A DNA stretch of 13,437 bases from Helicobacteraceae bacterium (GCA_030642185.1 DAOWOG010000007.1:1-13437), one strand, 5' to 3'; shown: positions 1-7,158, numbered from the stretch's first letter. The notes: generated by a model from the letters alone, not told the origin. Made by a program: numbers and translations.

Positions 1-398
1 ATCAGGGAGTCACACTCGGCGGTGTCAGTTTGACCCCCGGTGTCAAACGTCACCCTACCATCAAAAGCGGTGCAGTAATCGGAGGCGGTGCCAAAATACT
101 TGGAAACATTACGATCGGCAAGAACTCCCGTATCGGTGCAAACTCTGTCGTAGTCAGAGAAGTTCCCAATGACTCAACTGCCATCGGTATTCCTGCACAT
201 GTTGTTGAAAAGGGACGTGACAAAGGCCCGCTTAGCCATAACAAACTCCCGGATATCAATAAAGAGCTGTTCGAATATGTCCTTAAACGGGTTGCGGTAC
301 TTGAGCACATCCTGATGGAAGATAATAAAAAAGTCCTTGAAAAAGACATTCAGCTCGAACATGTGTATGAGGCTTTTATTAAGGCGATGAAAAATTAA
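1..398 (+). CDS. cysE: Serine O-acetyltransferase, C-terminal part (5' end outside window)
   Basis: This gene enters the window already open, with the first full codon at position 3, and ends at a TAA at 396-398, leaving about 131 residues. CysE transfers acetyl from acetyl-CoA to L-serine to give O-acetylserine, the committed step of cysteine synthesis in the cytoplasm. Visible are the left-handed beta-helix hexapeptide repeats and the family signature GVTLGG followed by [20 protein letters not shown] and IGANSVVV, ending the fold at GIPAHVV. A charged C-terminal helical tail of about 60 residues follows. The N-terminal helical domain and the catalytic His/Asp that precede GVTLGG lie outside the window. 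A TTG at 30 is only an internal codon, because the CysE signature continues upstream of it. In Campylobacter jejuni cysE lies next to an aspartate aminotransferase gene, as here. Identification is secure; the paralogue and full length cannot be judged. Confidence 0.93.
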   Translation, partial: QGVTLGGVSLTPGVKRHPTIKSGAVIGGGAKILGNITIGKNSRIGANSVVVREVPNDSTAIGIPAHVVEKGRDKGPLSHNKLPDINKELFEYVLKRVAVLEHILMEDNKKVLEKDIQLEHVYEAFIKAMKN

Positions 399-768
399 TA
401 CCTTCTTCAAAGTTATCTTTTTAACGGCTCTTACGGCTATCTCGATTATGGCAGTTGTTCCCAACTATAATGCATTGCCGAACTTTGTCTCATTCAGTGA
501 TCTGATCAACCATGCTGTCGCTTTTTTCACACTCTATCTTCTTTTGGAACGTGCTTATCCTGACCTTAAATATACTTCCTCGGTTACACTGCTTGTCGGC
601 TATGCCGTTTTGATCGAAGCTGTACAGTATTTTCTGCCTAACCGCTGTGCTTCGTTCAGCGATGTTGTGGCAGACAGTGTCGGCATATTAATAGCTGTTG
701 CACTGCTTCCCCTGATACATAAACTCCCTTTTTGCGGCTTTTGTTACAGGCAAAATAAATCAGTTTAA
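394..768 (+). CDS. VanZ-like family small membrane protein (uncertain, possibly ATT, start)
   Basis: This is a small integral membrane protein of the VanZ-like family. The family is named for a teicoplanin-resistance protein, but most members have no known function. It appears to have three to four hydrophobic segments. The first (about codons 400-465, [19 protein letters not shown]) is followed by a PN turn, and a later segment carries [24 protein letters not shown]. The IEXXQ...R..S..D...N/D..G pattern is typical of VanZ-like proteins. The first ATG in frame is at 448, which would cut off most of the first membrane helix. The frame is open back to 391 without an ATG, GTG or TTG. I chose ATT at 394, which overlaps the cysE stop (ATTAA) and has AAGG at 381-384 nine bases before it. 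Slippage on the A5 run at 390-394 would instead fuse it to cysE. The family call is firm and the start is not. Confidence 0.72.
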   Translation: MNTFFKVIFLTALTAISIMAVVPNYNALPNFVSFSDLINHAVAFFTLYLLLERAYPDLKYTSSVTLLVGYAVLIEAVQYFLPNRCASFSDVVADSVGILIAVALLPLIHKLPFCGFCYRQNKSV

Positions 769-774
769 AAATGC

Positions 775-780
775 TATAAT
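775..780 (+). promoter_or_regulatory. -10 box of the aspartate aminotransferase gene
   Basis: A perfect TATAAT preceded by GC (GCTATAAT) lies 27 bases upstream of the ATG at 808, within an AT-rich stretch. There is no recognisable -35, which is normal for the main sigma factor in Campylobacterota. A ribosome binding site AAGG follows at about 797-800. It suggests the aminotransferase is transcribed independently of cysE and the VanZ-like gene, although read-through is possible. Confidence 0.6.
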
Positions 781-807
781 TTAAAAATTTATTTTTAAGG
801 CTTTACA

Positions 808-1974
808 ATGCTTACAGATCGTATGAATGTACTTTCAGAATCTATCACCATTGCTATAACAACTCTAGCCCAGGAAATGCGTGCAGAAGGGAAGAATATT
901 CTCAGTTTTTCTGCCGGTGAACCGGATTTCGGTACACCGCGTGTTATCAAAGATGCAGCAATAGCGGCGATCGAAGGTGACTTTACCCGTTATACTGCCG
1001 TAGACGGTATACCGGAACTAAAAGATGCCATTATCAACAAACTTCAGCGTGATAACGGTCTCACTTATACACCAACACAGGTGATTGCCAACAACGGTGC
1101 CAAACATTCACTTTTCAATCTGTTTCAGGCAACCATCCAGGATGGTGATGAAGTGATCATCCCTGCTCCATACTGGGTCACCTACCCTGAACTTGTCAAG
1201 TACAGCGGAGGTATCGTCGTCGAAGTTCCGACAGATGACAGCAACGGATTTAAAATCACTCCCGATCAGCTAAAAGCTGCGATCACCGATAAAACAAAAA
1301 TGCTGATCCTGACGACACCTTCCAACCCTACAGGTGCCATATACAGCCGTGAAGATCTGCTGGCCATCGGAGAAGTACTCAAAGGCACTGACATCATGAT
1401 TGCCAGTGATGAGATGTATGAAAAACTTGTCTATGACGGTGAATTTACTTCCGTTGCTTCAGTCAGTGATGATATGTTTAAACGAACCGTTACCATCAAC
1501 GGCCTAAGCAAATCTGTCGCAATGACCGGATGGCGTTTCGGCTATATGGCATCACCGGATGATGCCCTGATCAAAGCCACCAAAAAACTTCAGAGTCAGA
1601 GCACTTCCAACATCAACTCCATTACCCAAAAGGCAGCGATCCCCGGTCTTGACGGAAGTGCCGACGAGGATATTGAGATGATGCGTAAAGCATTCCAGTC
1701 ACGCCGGGATGAAGCTGCTGTCCTTTTTAATGAGATCGATGGCCTTTCAGTCACTTCTCCTGCAGGTGCTTTTTACCTCTTTGTCAACATTAAAGAGATC
1801 AGTAATGATTCGCTTACCTTCTGTAAACGTCTGCTTGAAGAAAAAGGTGTAGCGCTTGTTCCTGGTGTCGCATTTGGATCAGAGGGATATTTCAGGTTCA
1901 GTTTTGCTACGAGCATCGAAAACATTCGCGAGGGAATCGAACGTATTGCAAATTTTGTGAAAAATTACCAATAA
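808..1974 (+). CDS. aspB: Pyridoxal-phosphate aspartate aminotransferase (class I/II)
   Basis: A cytoplasmic PLP enzyme that interconverts aspartate + 2-oxoglutarate and oxaloacetate + glutamate. It is 388 residues, normal for the AspB/Thermus-type aminotransferases. Seen directly: the substrate-binding segment FSAGEPDFGTP (about 34-44), YTAVDGIPELK, APYWVTYPE, the PSNPTG motif with Asn173, the PLP-pyridine contact Asp201 with Tyr204 in SDEMYEKLVYDG, the Schiff-base Lys235 in NGLSKSVAMTGWRFGYM, and the substrate-carboxylate Arg363 in YFRFSFATS. All key residues are present. The ATG at 808 has AAGG eight bases upstream and its own -10 box. It lies next to cysE, as in C. jejuni (aspB/cysE), and a hairpin follows the stop. 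Related enzymes of this class can also accept prephenate or aromatic substrates, so exact specificity is an inference. The symbol follows C. jejuni usage; aspC would be an equivalent label. Confidence 0.93.
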   Translation: MLTDRMNVLSESITIAITTLAQEMRAEGKNILSFSAGEPDFGTPRVIKDAAIAAIEGDFTRYTAVDGIPELKDAIINKLQRDNGLTYTPTQVIANNGAKHSLFNLFQATIQDGDEVIIPAPYWVTYPELVKYSGGIVVEVPTDDSNGFKITPDQLKAAITDKTKMLILTTPSNPTGAIYSREDLLAIGEVLKGTDIMIASDEMYEKLVYDGEFTSVASVSDDMFKRTVTINGLSKSVAMTGWRFGYMASPDDALIKATKKLQSQSTSNINSITQKAAIPGLDGSADEDIEMMRKAFQSRRDEAAVLFNEIDGLSVTSPAGAFYLFVNIKEISNDSLTFCKRLLEEKGVALVPGVAFGSEGYFRFSFATSIENIREGIERIANFVKNYQ

Positions 1975-1988
1975 TAGATTCAGGATCT

Positions 1989-2019
1989 GGAAAGATCACA
2001 CATCATGTGCGATCTTTCC
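1989..2019 (+). terminator. Rho-independent terminator after the aminotransferase gene
   Basis: A perfect 9-bp stem GGAAAGATC/GATCTTTCC continues, after one A-C mismatch, into CACA/TGTG around a 3-base TCA loop. The downstream side is AT-rich with a T5 run at 2026-2030. It sits 15 bases past the aminotransferase stop and between convergent genes. It could also slow transcription from the minus-strand 73-aa gene, but on that strand no T-run follows the hairpin. Confidence 0.8.
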
Positions 2020-2046
2020 TAAATACTTTTTCAAAAAAAACTGCTG

Positions 2047-2268
2047 TTATTTTAACGCTTGAAGTGCTGCAATAACTTCATCAAGATTGCCAAGAGGCAA
2101 ATGAACTTTCCATTCCGGATTTTCCGCATTACCTGCAAGAGAGATCCCTATGCTTGCGACCGTACCGCTCTTTGCACCATACGGCTCTTCAATTTTAGAG
2201 ACTGAGATCACACCGTTTTTTGTTCCCTCAAGTGAGATTTTTTTTTCCAGAGTTACTTTACCGCTCAT
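2047..2268 (-). CDS. Hypothetical small protein, 73 aa
   Basis: I do not recognise this protein. It is a compact, probably soluble 73-residue protein with no signal peptide, membrane segment or cysteine. The predicted pattern is beta-rich: alternating hydrophobic residues in VTLEKKISL, GVISVSKI, VASIGISLA and WKVHLPL. It ends in a short amphipathic helix, LDEVIAALQALK. A start at 2268 is supported by AAGGAAAG shortly before the ATG on the minus strand (complement of 2272-2279). It is monocistronic, convergent with the aminotransferase gene and separated from it by the hairpin at 1989-2019. The strand-strand-strand-helix outline is faintly reminiscent of small single-strand-binding PC4-like proteins. 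That is only an impression of the pattern and no diagnostic motif is present. Confidence 0.75.
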   Translation of the reverse strand: MSGKVTLEKKISLEGTKNGVISVSKIEEPYGAKSGTVASIGISLAGNAENPEWKVHLPLGNLDEVIAALQALK

Positions 2269-2377
2269 TTTCTTTCCTTATAATTACAAGATAGCAAAAG
2301 TGTAACAGTTTTTTCTTGATTTTTTATTATCCATAATTGACTATTATTCGATATCATAAATTTAAAAGGAAGAAAAG

Positions 2378-2623
2378 ATGACCGGTGAAGAAGCGAAATA
2401 CGCCAATTTTGCATTAATGCAGATCGAACAATCTCTCAATAATTTACAAAACGGCATGTACAATAAAGAAGGTGAAATGCATCTCAGTCAAGCGTGGCTG
2501 GATATTTTTGATCCGCTGCTTGCAAAGTTGATCGAGACAAGAGCAATAGCAGACAGCAGTGCCAAGGGGAAATTAAATGAGATTGACTGGCAGGCCGTCT
2601 CAAAGACGGCTCAACCTACTTGA
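2378..2623 (+). CDS. Hypothetical small protein, 81 aa
   Basis: I do not recognise this protein. It is 81 residues, predicted mostly helical and soluble, acidic near the N-terminus (MTGEEAKYANFALMQIEQ). It has a central segment rich in Leu, Trp, Phe and Pro (LSQAWLDIFDPLLAKLIE) that could pack as a helical hairpin. The start is well supported by AAAGGAAG seven bases before the ATG, and a plausible -10 (TATCAT, 2352-2357) precedes it. Its last codons overlap the end of the convergent lpxD gene by eight bases. A short hairpin, GCCGTCT/AGACGGC, lies inside its final codons (2594-2610). Function unknown; the clear ribosome binding site argues that it is a real gene. Confidence 0.7.
   Translation: MTGEEAKYANFALMQIEQSLNNLQNGMYNKEGEMHLSQAWLDIFDPLLAKLIETRAIADSSAKGKLNEIDWQAVSKTAQPT
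2594..2610. terminator. Hairpin at the convergent 3' ends of the 81-aa gene and lpxD
   Basis: A perfect 7-bp stem (GCCGTCT/AGACGGC) with a 3-base CAA loop lies inside the last codons of the 81-aa gene and just past the lpxD stop. No T-run follows on either strand, so it is at best a weak or Rho-assisted end point or an RNA-stabilising hairpin for the convergent transcripts. Confidence 0.35.
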
Positions 2624-3584
2624 CTAGTCTTGCCAGTTTGGCCTGAAGCTTCAGCCATGTGCGCATTTCCATGATAGGCGCACCGCCATAAACCTTATGG
2701 CTCTCCTTGACATTATTGGTAATACCGGAACGTGCGGCAAAAGTCGTAAAAGATGCAATTTTAATATGCCCGGCAGCAGCGCTCTGTCCGCCCAAAACGA
2801 CGTTGCGTCCCAGCTCTGTCGAGCCGGCTATACCTACCTGAGCAACGATCACCGAATATTCGCCAATGATACAGTTATGGCCTATCTGCGCAAGATTATC
2901 AATCCGGACACCCTGTTTGATCAAGGTGCTGCCAAACGCTGCACGATCAATGGTCGTGTTGGCACCGATCTCGACATCATCTTCGATGACTACATTTCCG
3001 TTTTGATAGATCTTGACATGGGTACCCATCTTTGTCGTCGCAAAACCGAATCCGTCACTGCCGATCACAGCACCGGCATGGATAATACAATCCGATCCTA
3101 TTTGACAACCGTGGTAGATAACTGCATTGGCATACAAGATCGTGTTGTTGCCGATTATCACATCCGGCCCGATATAAACACCGGGAAAGATCTGACAGTT
3201 TTTTCCGATCACGGCACCATTTGCTATATTGGCACCGTCAGCGACAACCGTTCCTTCACCTATCTGTGCAACAGCAGCATCTTCATCCATAATCGGCAAT
3301 GTAAAAAGCTTGCTGGCTAATGCCAGTTTCAGGTAAGGCTCTTCATCAATAAGGGCAATGACGCCTTCAGGAACCATATCCGCCGTTTCCGGGGTTACCA
3401 AAACAGCAGAAGCCTTTGTTGATTTGAGATCATTGATATATTTTTTATTTTCTAAAAAACTGACCTCGCCTTCTTGTGCGTCCTGAAGTGTATTTAACCC
3501 GCTAAGCTCAATCAGAGGGCCGTTATACTCAACACCTGCCTTTTCTGCAAGATCTGCGAGTGTCACCCGGCTGATCTGTGACAT
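2616..3584 (-). CDS. lpxD: UDP-3-O-acylglucosamine N-acyltransferase
   Basis: LpxD adds the N-linked hydroxyacyl chain from acyl-ACP to UDP-3-O-acylglucosamine, the third step of lipid A synthesis, in the cytoplasm. At 322 residues it has normal family length. The N-terminal uridine-binding domain (about 1-105) carries LSGLNTLQDAQEGEVSFLENKKY and a SAVLVTPE strand. From about 107 there are continuous hexapeptide repeats of the left-handed beta-helix, including the conserved GSDGFGFA segment, IGANTTIDRAAFGSTLI and DNLAQIGHNCIIG. His236 in IGHN matches the proposed catalytic His of the family. A C-terminal helical tail that recruits ACP (MEMRTWLKLQAKLARLVK) closes it. It starts five bases after the ilvN stop, so it is translated as the third gene of the ilvB-ilvN-lpxD operon, an order also found in Campylobacter. 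Some epsilonproteobacteria carry more than one LpxD-like gene, so another copy may exist elsewhere. Confidence 0.93.
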   Translation of the reverse strand: MSQISRVTLADLAEKAGVEYNGPLIELSGLNTLQDAQEGEVSFLENKKYINDLKSTKASAVLVTPETADMVPEGVIALIDEEPYLKLALASKLFTLPIMDEDAAVAQIGEGTVVADGANIANGAVIGKNCQIFPGVYIGPDVIIGNNTILYANAVIYHGCQIGSDCIIHAGAVIGSDGFGFATTKMGTHVKIYQNGNVVIEDDVEIGANTTIDRAAFGSTLIKQGVRIDNLAQIGHNCIIGEYSVIVAQVGIAGSTELGRNVVLGGQSAAAGHIKIASFTTFAARSGITNNVKESHKVYGGAPIMEMRTWLKLQAKLARLVK

Positions 3585-3589
3585 AAAAA

Positions 3590-4063
3590 TTAACGTTCCA
3601 GCGCAACTGCGCCACTGCGAACGATCTCTTTTGGATGGTATTTTTTAATTGCATTTAAAAAATTGCTGACACGTTTCGGCTCATCAGCGACCATGACAAA
3701 AATAACATCCGTACCGACATTGACGATCTTGCCGTTATATGCACCGCAAATTGCGTCAATATCACTGATATTTTCACCCATAGGAAACTTGACCAGTGCC
3801 ATCTCTTTTTCAACAAGATCCGCATGTTCATACACTTTCAAAACCGGAATCAGTTTATGAAGCTGCTTGATGATCTGCTCGATCACACGTGAGGATCCTG
3901 AAGTGACAATCGTCAAACGTGAATATTTTGACTCCGGAATCGGAGCAACCGTTAATGATTCAATGTTATATCCGCGTGCAGAAAAAAGATCCGTGATACG
4001 CGAAAGTGTACTTGACTCATTATAAACGATGACGGAAACAACTCTTCTTACGTTATCACTCAT
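3590..4063 (-). CDS. ilvN: Acetolactate synthase small (regulatory) subunit
   Basis: Regulatory subunit of acetohydroxyacid synthase. It activates the catalytic subunit IlvB and normally confers valine feedback inhibition. At 157 residues it matches the IlvH-length class with two domains. The N-terminal ACT domain (about 5-78) shows RRVVSVIVYNESSTLSRITDLFSARGYNIESLTVAP, with the N-E-S...L.R...LF.RGYNI pattern that binds effector. The C-terminal ALS_ss_C domain (about 80-157) includes ALVKF and FGA-like residues around DAICGAYNGKIVNVG. Its ATG overlaps the ilvB stop by one base (TAATG), a classic translational-coupling arrangement that would keep the subunits in ratio. It is also called ilvH in Campylobacter. 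The identification is secure; valine sensitivity is a family property that the sequence does not prove. Confidence 0.94.
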   Translation of the reverse strand: MSDNVRRVVSVIVYNESSTLSRITDLFSARGYNIESLTVAPIPESKYSRLTIVTSGSSRVIEQIIKQLHKLIPVLKVYEHADLVEKEMALVKFPMGENISDIDAICGAYNGKIVNVGTDVIFVMVADEPKRVSNFLNAIKKYHPKEIVRSGAVALER

Positions 4064-5757
4064 TATTTATCCTTGTACTCTAACATCATATTGAACAGCG
4101 AACCGCCGGCAGGTACCATCGGAAGAACATTTTCCATACGGTGAACCTTTACATCGATCATCGCGACCACATTTTTTTCCACTGCATCTTTCAGTGCCGC
4201 ATCAAACTCTTCTTTCGTACTGACACTGTAACCGATACCCCCAAAACCCTCTGCTACCTTGACAAAGTCAGGCTGTACGGAAAGGTCTGTTGAAGAGTGG
4301 CGTTTATCATAAAAAAGTGTCTGCCACTGGCGTACCATTCCCAGAAAATTGTTATTTAAAATAATATTAATAACCGGAAGTTTATATTCGACTGCTGTCA
4401 TGAGTTCCTGAATATTCATCAGGATAGAACCATCACCCGTCACGTTGATACTGACTTTATCCGGTGCACCGCTTTTAACACCTATCGCAGCCGGAAAACC
4501 AAATCCCATTGTCCCAAGACCACCGGAACTGATAAACTGACGCGGACGACTGAACGGATAGAACTGGGCAGTCCACATTTGGTGCTGACCGACATCCGTT
4601 GAGATATTGGCATTATCTCCCAGCAGCTCGCCTATGCGTTCAATAACCCACTGCGGTTTGATACGCTCGCTGTCTTCATGATACTGAAGCGGATGAAGCG
4701 AATCAAAATGCCCGATCGTTTCAAGCCACGGTTCATAACGTGCAGAATCAATCTTTTTTGGTGCAAGTTCAAGCATCGCTTCTACGACATTTTTGACGTC
4801 ACCGACAATCGGATAATCCGCATTGACCAGTTTGGAGATACTTGCAGGGTCGATATCAACATGAATCACACCCGCATTTTTAGCAAACTCAGAGAGTTTA
4901 CCGGTAACACGGTCATCAAAACGCGCAGCCAATGCGATAACAAGATCCGTTTCACTCATCGCCATGTTGGCTGCATAAGAGCCATGCATACCCAGCATCG
5001 AAATGAGCAATGGATTTTCATGTCCCATTGTTCCGCGTGCCATAAAAGTCTCAACAGCCGGGATACCCATCACTTTGGCAAGTTCACGTACCTCATAGGC
5101 CGCATTTGCATTGATGATCCCGCCACCAAGATAAAGCAGCGGACGTTTGGCAGCTGCAATCGCTTCTATCGCTTTTTTAATCTGACGTGCGTTACCTTTT
5201 GTAACCGGTTTATAGGTCTCAAGTTCAACCGGTTTGGAATAATCGAATTCAGCGATCTGAGCTGTGACATCTTTAGGAATATCCACATGCACCGGGCCGG
5301 GTCTGCCTGTTGCAGCAATATGGAATGCCTCCTTTAAAACACGCGCCAAATCTGACGCATCCGTCACGAGATAGTTATGTTTGGTACATGAACGGCTGAT
5401 ACCAACCGCATCGATCTCCTGAAAAGCATCCGTTCCGATCAGACTCATCGGTACCTGTCCGCTGATGACGACCATCGGAATCGAATCCATATAGGCATCT
5501 GCCAGACCGGTGACAGCATTGGTAAATCCAGGTCCGCTGGTGACCATCGCCACACCGACTTTACCTGTAACTTTTGAATACCCTTCCGCTGCATGTATTG
5601 CTGCCTGCTCGTGGCGTGTCAAAATATGCTCGAAATTTTCCTGTTTGTATATCTCATCATATACATTCATGATCGCACCGCCGGGATAACCGAATACGGT
5701 AGTTACCCCTTCTTGCGCCAATGCTTCTATGACCATCTGCGCTCCGCTGATTTGCAT
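4063..5757 (-). CDS. ilvB: Acetolactate synthase large (catalytic) subunit
   Basis: Thiamine-diphosphate enzyme that condenses two pyruvates to acetolactate, or pyruvate with 2-oxobutyrate, the first common step of valine, leucine and isoleucine synthesis. The product is 564 residues from the start chosen here. Seen: the N-terminal TPP domain with FGYPGG and the catalytic Glu50 in ILTRHEQAAIHAAEGY, then SGPGFTNAV. A central FAD-binding domain follows with YLGGGI and the HGSYAANMAM region. The C-terminal TPP domain has SSGGLGTMGFGFPAAIG and the Mg/TPP motif GDGS (441-444) running to NN (468-469), and ends in VPAGGSLFNMM. A longer reading from 5802 would add 15 residues (MVIYTKTIT...), but the ATG at 5757 has a strong AGAGGAG site six bases upstream and begins MQISGAQMV as family members do. 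It is first in the operon with ilvN and lpxD. No leader peptide rich in Ile/Leu/Val is evident, so classical attenuation looks unlikely. Confidence 0.95.
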   Translation of the reverse strand: MQISGAQMVIEALAQEGVTTVFGYPGGAIMNVYDEIYKQENFEHILTRHEQAAIHAAEGYSKVTGKVGVAMVTSGPGFTNAVTGLADAYMDSIPMVVISGQVPMSLIGTDAFQEIDAVGISRSCTKHNYLVTDASDLARVLKEAFHIAATGRPGPVHVDIPKDVTAQIAEFDYSKPVELETYKPVTKGNARQIKKAIEAIAAAKRPLLYLGGGIINANAAYEVRELAKVMGIPAVETFMARGTMGHENPLLISMLGMHGSYAANMAMSETDLVIALAARFDDRVTGKLSEFAKNAGVIHVDIDPASISKLVNADYPIVGDVKNVVEAMLELAPKKIDSARYEPWLETIGHFDSLHPLQYHEDSERIKPQWVIERIGELLGDNANISTDVGQHQMWTAQFYPFSRPRQFISSGGLGTMGFGFPAAIGVKSGAPDKVSINVTGDGSILMNIQELMTAVEYKLPVINIILNNNFLGMVRQWQTLFYDKRHSSTDLSVQPDFVKVAEGFGGIGYSVSTKEEFDAALKDAVEKNVVAMIDVKVHRMENVLPMVPAGGSLFNMMLEYKDK

Positions 5758-5763
5758 AGTTAT

Positions 5764-5770
5764 CTCCTCT
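5764..5770 (-). promoter_or_regulatory. Ribosome binding site that fixes the ilvB start
   Basis: On the minus strand this reads AGAGGAG, six bases before the ATG at 5757. It lies inside the 15-codon extension that begins at 5802, whose own ATG has no comparable site. It therefore favours the shorter, family-like N-terminus. Confidence 0.75.
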
Positions 5771-5821
5771 GCTTGAGTTATCGTTTTTGTGTATATAACC
5801 ATAACTCATAAAAATGCCATA

Positions 5822-5827
5822 ATTATA
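5822..5827 (-). promoter_or_regulatory. -10 box of the ilvB-ilvN-lpxD operon
   Basis: The minus strand reads CCCTATAATTATGG, a perfect TATAAT about 65 bases before the ilvB start, giving an untranslated leader of roughly 55-60 bases. No clear -35 is visible, as expected for Campylobacterota. This is the only good promoter candidate upstream of the operon. Confidence 0.6.
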
Positions 5828-5858
5828 GGGAATTAAAGCTATATCTTATGTTAAAAAA

Positions 5859-5903
5859 ATAGTGGGATTTCAGGCTGAAGAATATAGTGGGAGATGAAGG
5901 CTC
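5859..5903. repeat. Imperfect direct repeat between ilvB and fic-1 promoters
   Basis: ATAGTGGGA occurs at 5859-5867 and again at 5884-5892, 25 bases apart. Each copy is followed 4-5 bases later by AGGCT (5872-5876 and 5898-5902). The first copy also contains a short palindrome, TTCAGGCTGAA (5869-5879). It may be a regulator site or the scar of an insertion; no enzyme or known element explains it. Confidence 0.35.
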
Positions 5904-5923
5904 AAGTACCTGACGATAGCGTA

Positions 5924-5992
5924 ATATGAGCTATTAACAATTGACAAACAGCTCATATAATGATACGATTATCAAGTTAATCAGCTCATGAG
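5924..5992 (+). promoter_or_regulatory. Operator-like inverted repeats over the fic-1 promoter and ribosome binding site
   Basis: A perfect 9-bp inverted repeat, ATATGAGCT (5924-5932) and AGCTCATAT (5950-5958), is separated by 17 bases. A third copy of the half-site, AGCTCATGAG (5983-5992), overlaps the GAGG ribosome binding site of fic-1. TTGACA (5941-5946) lies in the spacer and pairs at 17 bases with TACGAT (5964-5969). A TATAAT (5956-5961) overlaps the right arm. A protein bound here would block both promoter and translation start. The C-terminal winged helix of the Fic protein makes autoregulation plausible, but that is inference. Confidence 0.55.
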
Positions 5993-5998
5993 GTATTT

Positions 5999-7129
5999 AT
6001 GAAAAAGAAACAGCATTGGATTTGGCAACATCAAGAATATCCAAAATTTTATTATAACCTTCAAGAACTTCTTCCTAAGATTACACAAATATCAGAAAAT
6101 ATCGGTCAAGTAAAAGCCCTTATGACACTGCTGGATAAAAAAGTTGAAACCAGCATCAAAATTGATCTTTTTACAAGTGAAATTGTTTCTACTTCTGCTA
6201 TTGAAGGCGAGCACCTTTCAAGAGAGAGTGTACGCTCATCAATAAGAAAAAAGCTAGATACTACATTTGACAAAGAGCATGATAAATCGACGTATCATAC
6301 CGATGTTCTTGCTGATATACTTATGGATGCGATGCTCAATACAACACCTTTAAAGTTAGCGCGTTTGCATCAATGGCATGTCGCACTCCTCTCTCATACA
6401 CCACGTAACTTTACCAATATACGACTGGGAGTATTTCGTGATTATGATGATATGCAGATAGTGTCTGGTCCTATTGGAAAAGAAAAAGTACACTATGTTG
6501 GACTGCCGCATAAAAGGATAAGTGAAGATATAAACGCTTTACTAAAATACATTCATACGAGTGATGACGATATTTATATAAAAAGTGCCATTGCTCATTT
6601 TTGGTTTGTAACCATCCATCCTTATGATGATGGTAATGGAAGGATCGCCAGGATAATTAGCGATTACATTGTCTCTCAACGTTTTGGATTAGAATATAAA
6701 TATTTCTCTATCTCTACAGCGATTGCAAAGGATCGCAAGAATTACTATGCTATGTTAGAGATGAGCCAAAATTTATTAGAAAATACAGACCTGAATTGTA
6801 CCGCTTGGATAACGTGGTATTTAGATAGGTTTAACGACGCTCTTCAAGAGACACTGAATGCAATAAACAGGGTAATGAGTAAAACAAAATTTTGGGATAA
6901 GGTACGGCATATTACGCTCAATCAACGCCAACTCAAAGTGCTTAATAAATTATTGGATTTCAATGAGGGTGAATTTCAAGGCGGGCTTACAACTAAAAAA
7001 TATGTAGCAATGACAAAAACTTCTCTTGCAACTGCAAAGAGAGATATACAGGAACTTCTAAAGGTTGGATGTCTATATCAGATCGAAGGGACACAGGGAA
7101 GAAATGTTAAGTATGATATTGCATATTAG
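5999..7129 (+). CDS. Fic-domain protein, class II (self-inhibited), DUF4172-like N-terminus and C-terminal winged helix
   Basis: Probable protein-modifying enzyme of the Fic family, which transfers AMP (sometimes another phosphate-containing group) from a nucleotide to a hydroxyl side chain of target proteins. The order is: N-terminal WIWQ...YPKFYYN segment typical of DUF4172-type Fic proteins; the inhibitory helix TSAIEG (65-70, Glu69), matching the class II [S/T]xxxE[G/N] rule; a target-docking flap around MQIVSGPIGKEKVHYVG; and the catalytic loop HPYDDGNGRIAR (207-218, catalytic His207), a complete match to HPFxDGNGRxxR. The last 60 residues look like a winged helix (LTTKKYVAMTKTSLATAKRDIQELLKVGCLYQIEG). 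All active-site residues are intact. The gene is monocistronic, has a GAGG site five bases before the ATG, and a hairpin follows. It is visibly more AT-rich, with more TTA and ATA codons, than the ilv operon, which suggests acquisition by transfer. The target is unknown. Confidence 0.9.
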   Translation: MKKKQHWIWQHQEYPKFYYNLQELLPKITQISENIGQVKALMTLLDKKVETSIKIDLFTSEIVSTSAIEGEHLSRESVRSSIRKKLDTTFDKEHDKSTYHTDVLADILMDAMLNTTPLKLARLHQWHVALLSHTPRNFTNIRLGVFRDYDDMQIVSGPIGKEKVHYVGLPHKRISEDINALLKYIHTSDDDIYIKSAIAHFWFVTIHPYDDGNGRIARIISDYIVSQRFGLEYKYFSISTAIAKDRKNYYAMLEMSQNLLENTDLNCTAWITWYLDRFNDALQETLNAINRVMSKTKFWDKVRHITLNQRQLKVLNKLLDFNEGEFQGGLTTKKYVAMTKTSLATAKRDIQELLKVGCLYQIEGTQGRNVKYDIAY

Positions 7130-7139
7130 GTGATGTATC

Positions 7140-7158
7140 GGGAGTGTAATACACTCCC
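7140..7158 (+). terminator. Hairpin after fic-1
   Basis: A perfect 8-bp stem GGGAGTGT/ACACTCCC with a 3-base AAT loop begins 11 bases past the fic-1 stop. The T-run after it is poor (TGCTATTGTTC), so termination strength is uncertain. Position and stem stability make it the likely 3' end of the fic-1 transcript. Confidence 0.65.

Noticed and set aside
2697..3320. 207-residue open frame antisense to lpxD
   Set aside because: It lies entirely opposite lpxD, whose hexapeptide repeats and catalytic His are unmistakable. The frame has high Cys/His content typical of a shadow and no ribosome binding site.
4678..5337. 219-residue open frame antisense to ilvB
   Set aside because: Shadow of ilvB: Arg/Cys/His-rich composition, no family motif and no promoter.
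5758..5802. 15-residue N-terminal extension of IlvB
   Set aside because: The extension is not family-like, and the strong AGAGGAG site lies inside it, right before the ATG at 5757.
5758..5820. Leader-peptide attenuator for the ilv operon
   Set aside because: Only a 4-codon mini-frame (ATG GCA TTT TTA TGA) and the in-frame extension are present. There is no run of Ile/Val/Leu codons and no terminator/antiterminator hairpins.
5941..5961. TTGACA paired with TATAAT as the fic-1 promoter
   Set aside because: The spacer is only 9 bases, too short for a sigma-70 pair. TTGACA with TACGAT at 5964-5969 has the correct 17-base spacing; TATAAT could still act alone as a -10.
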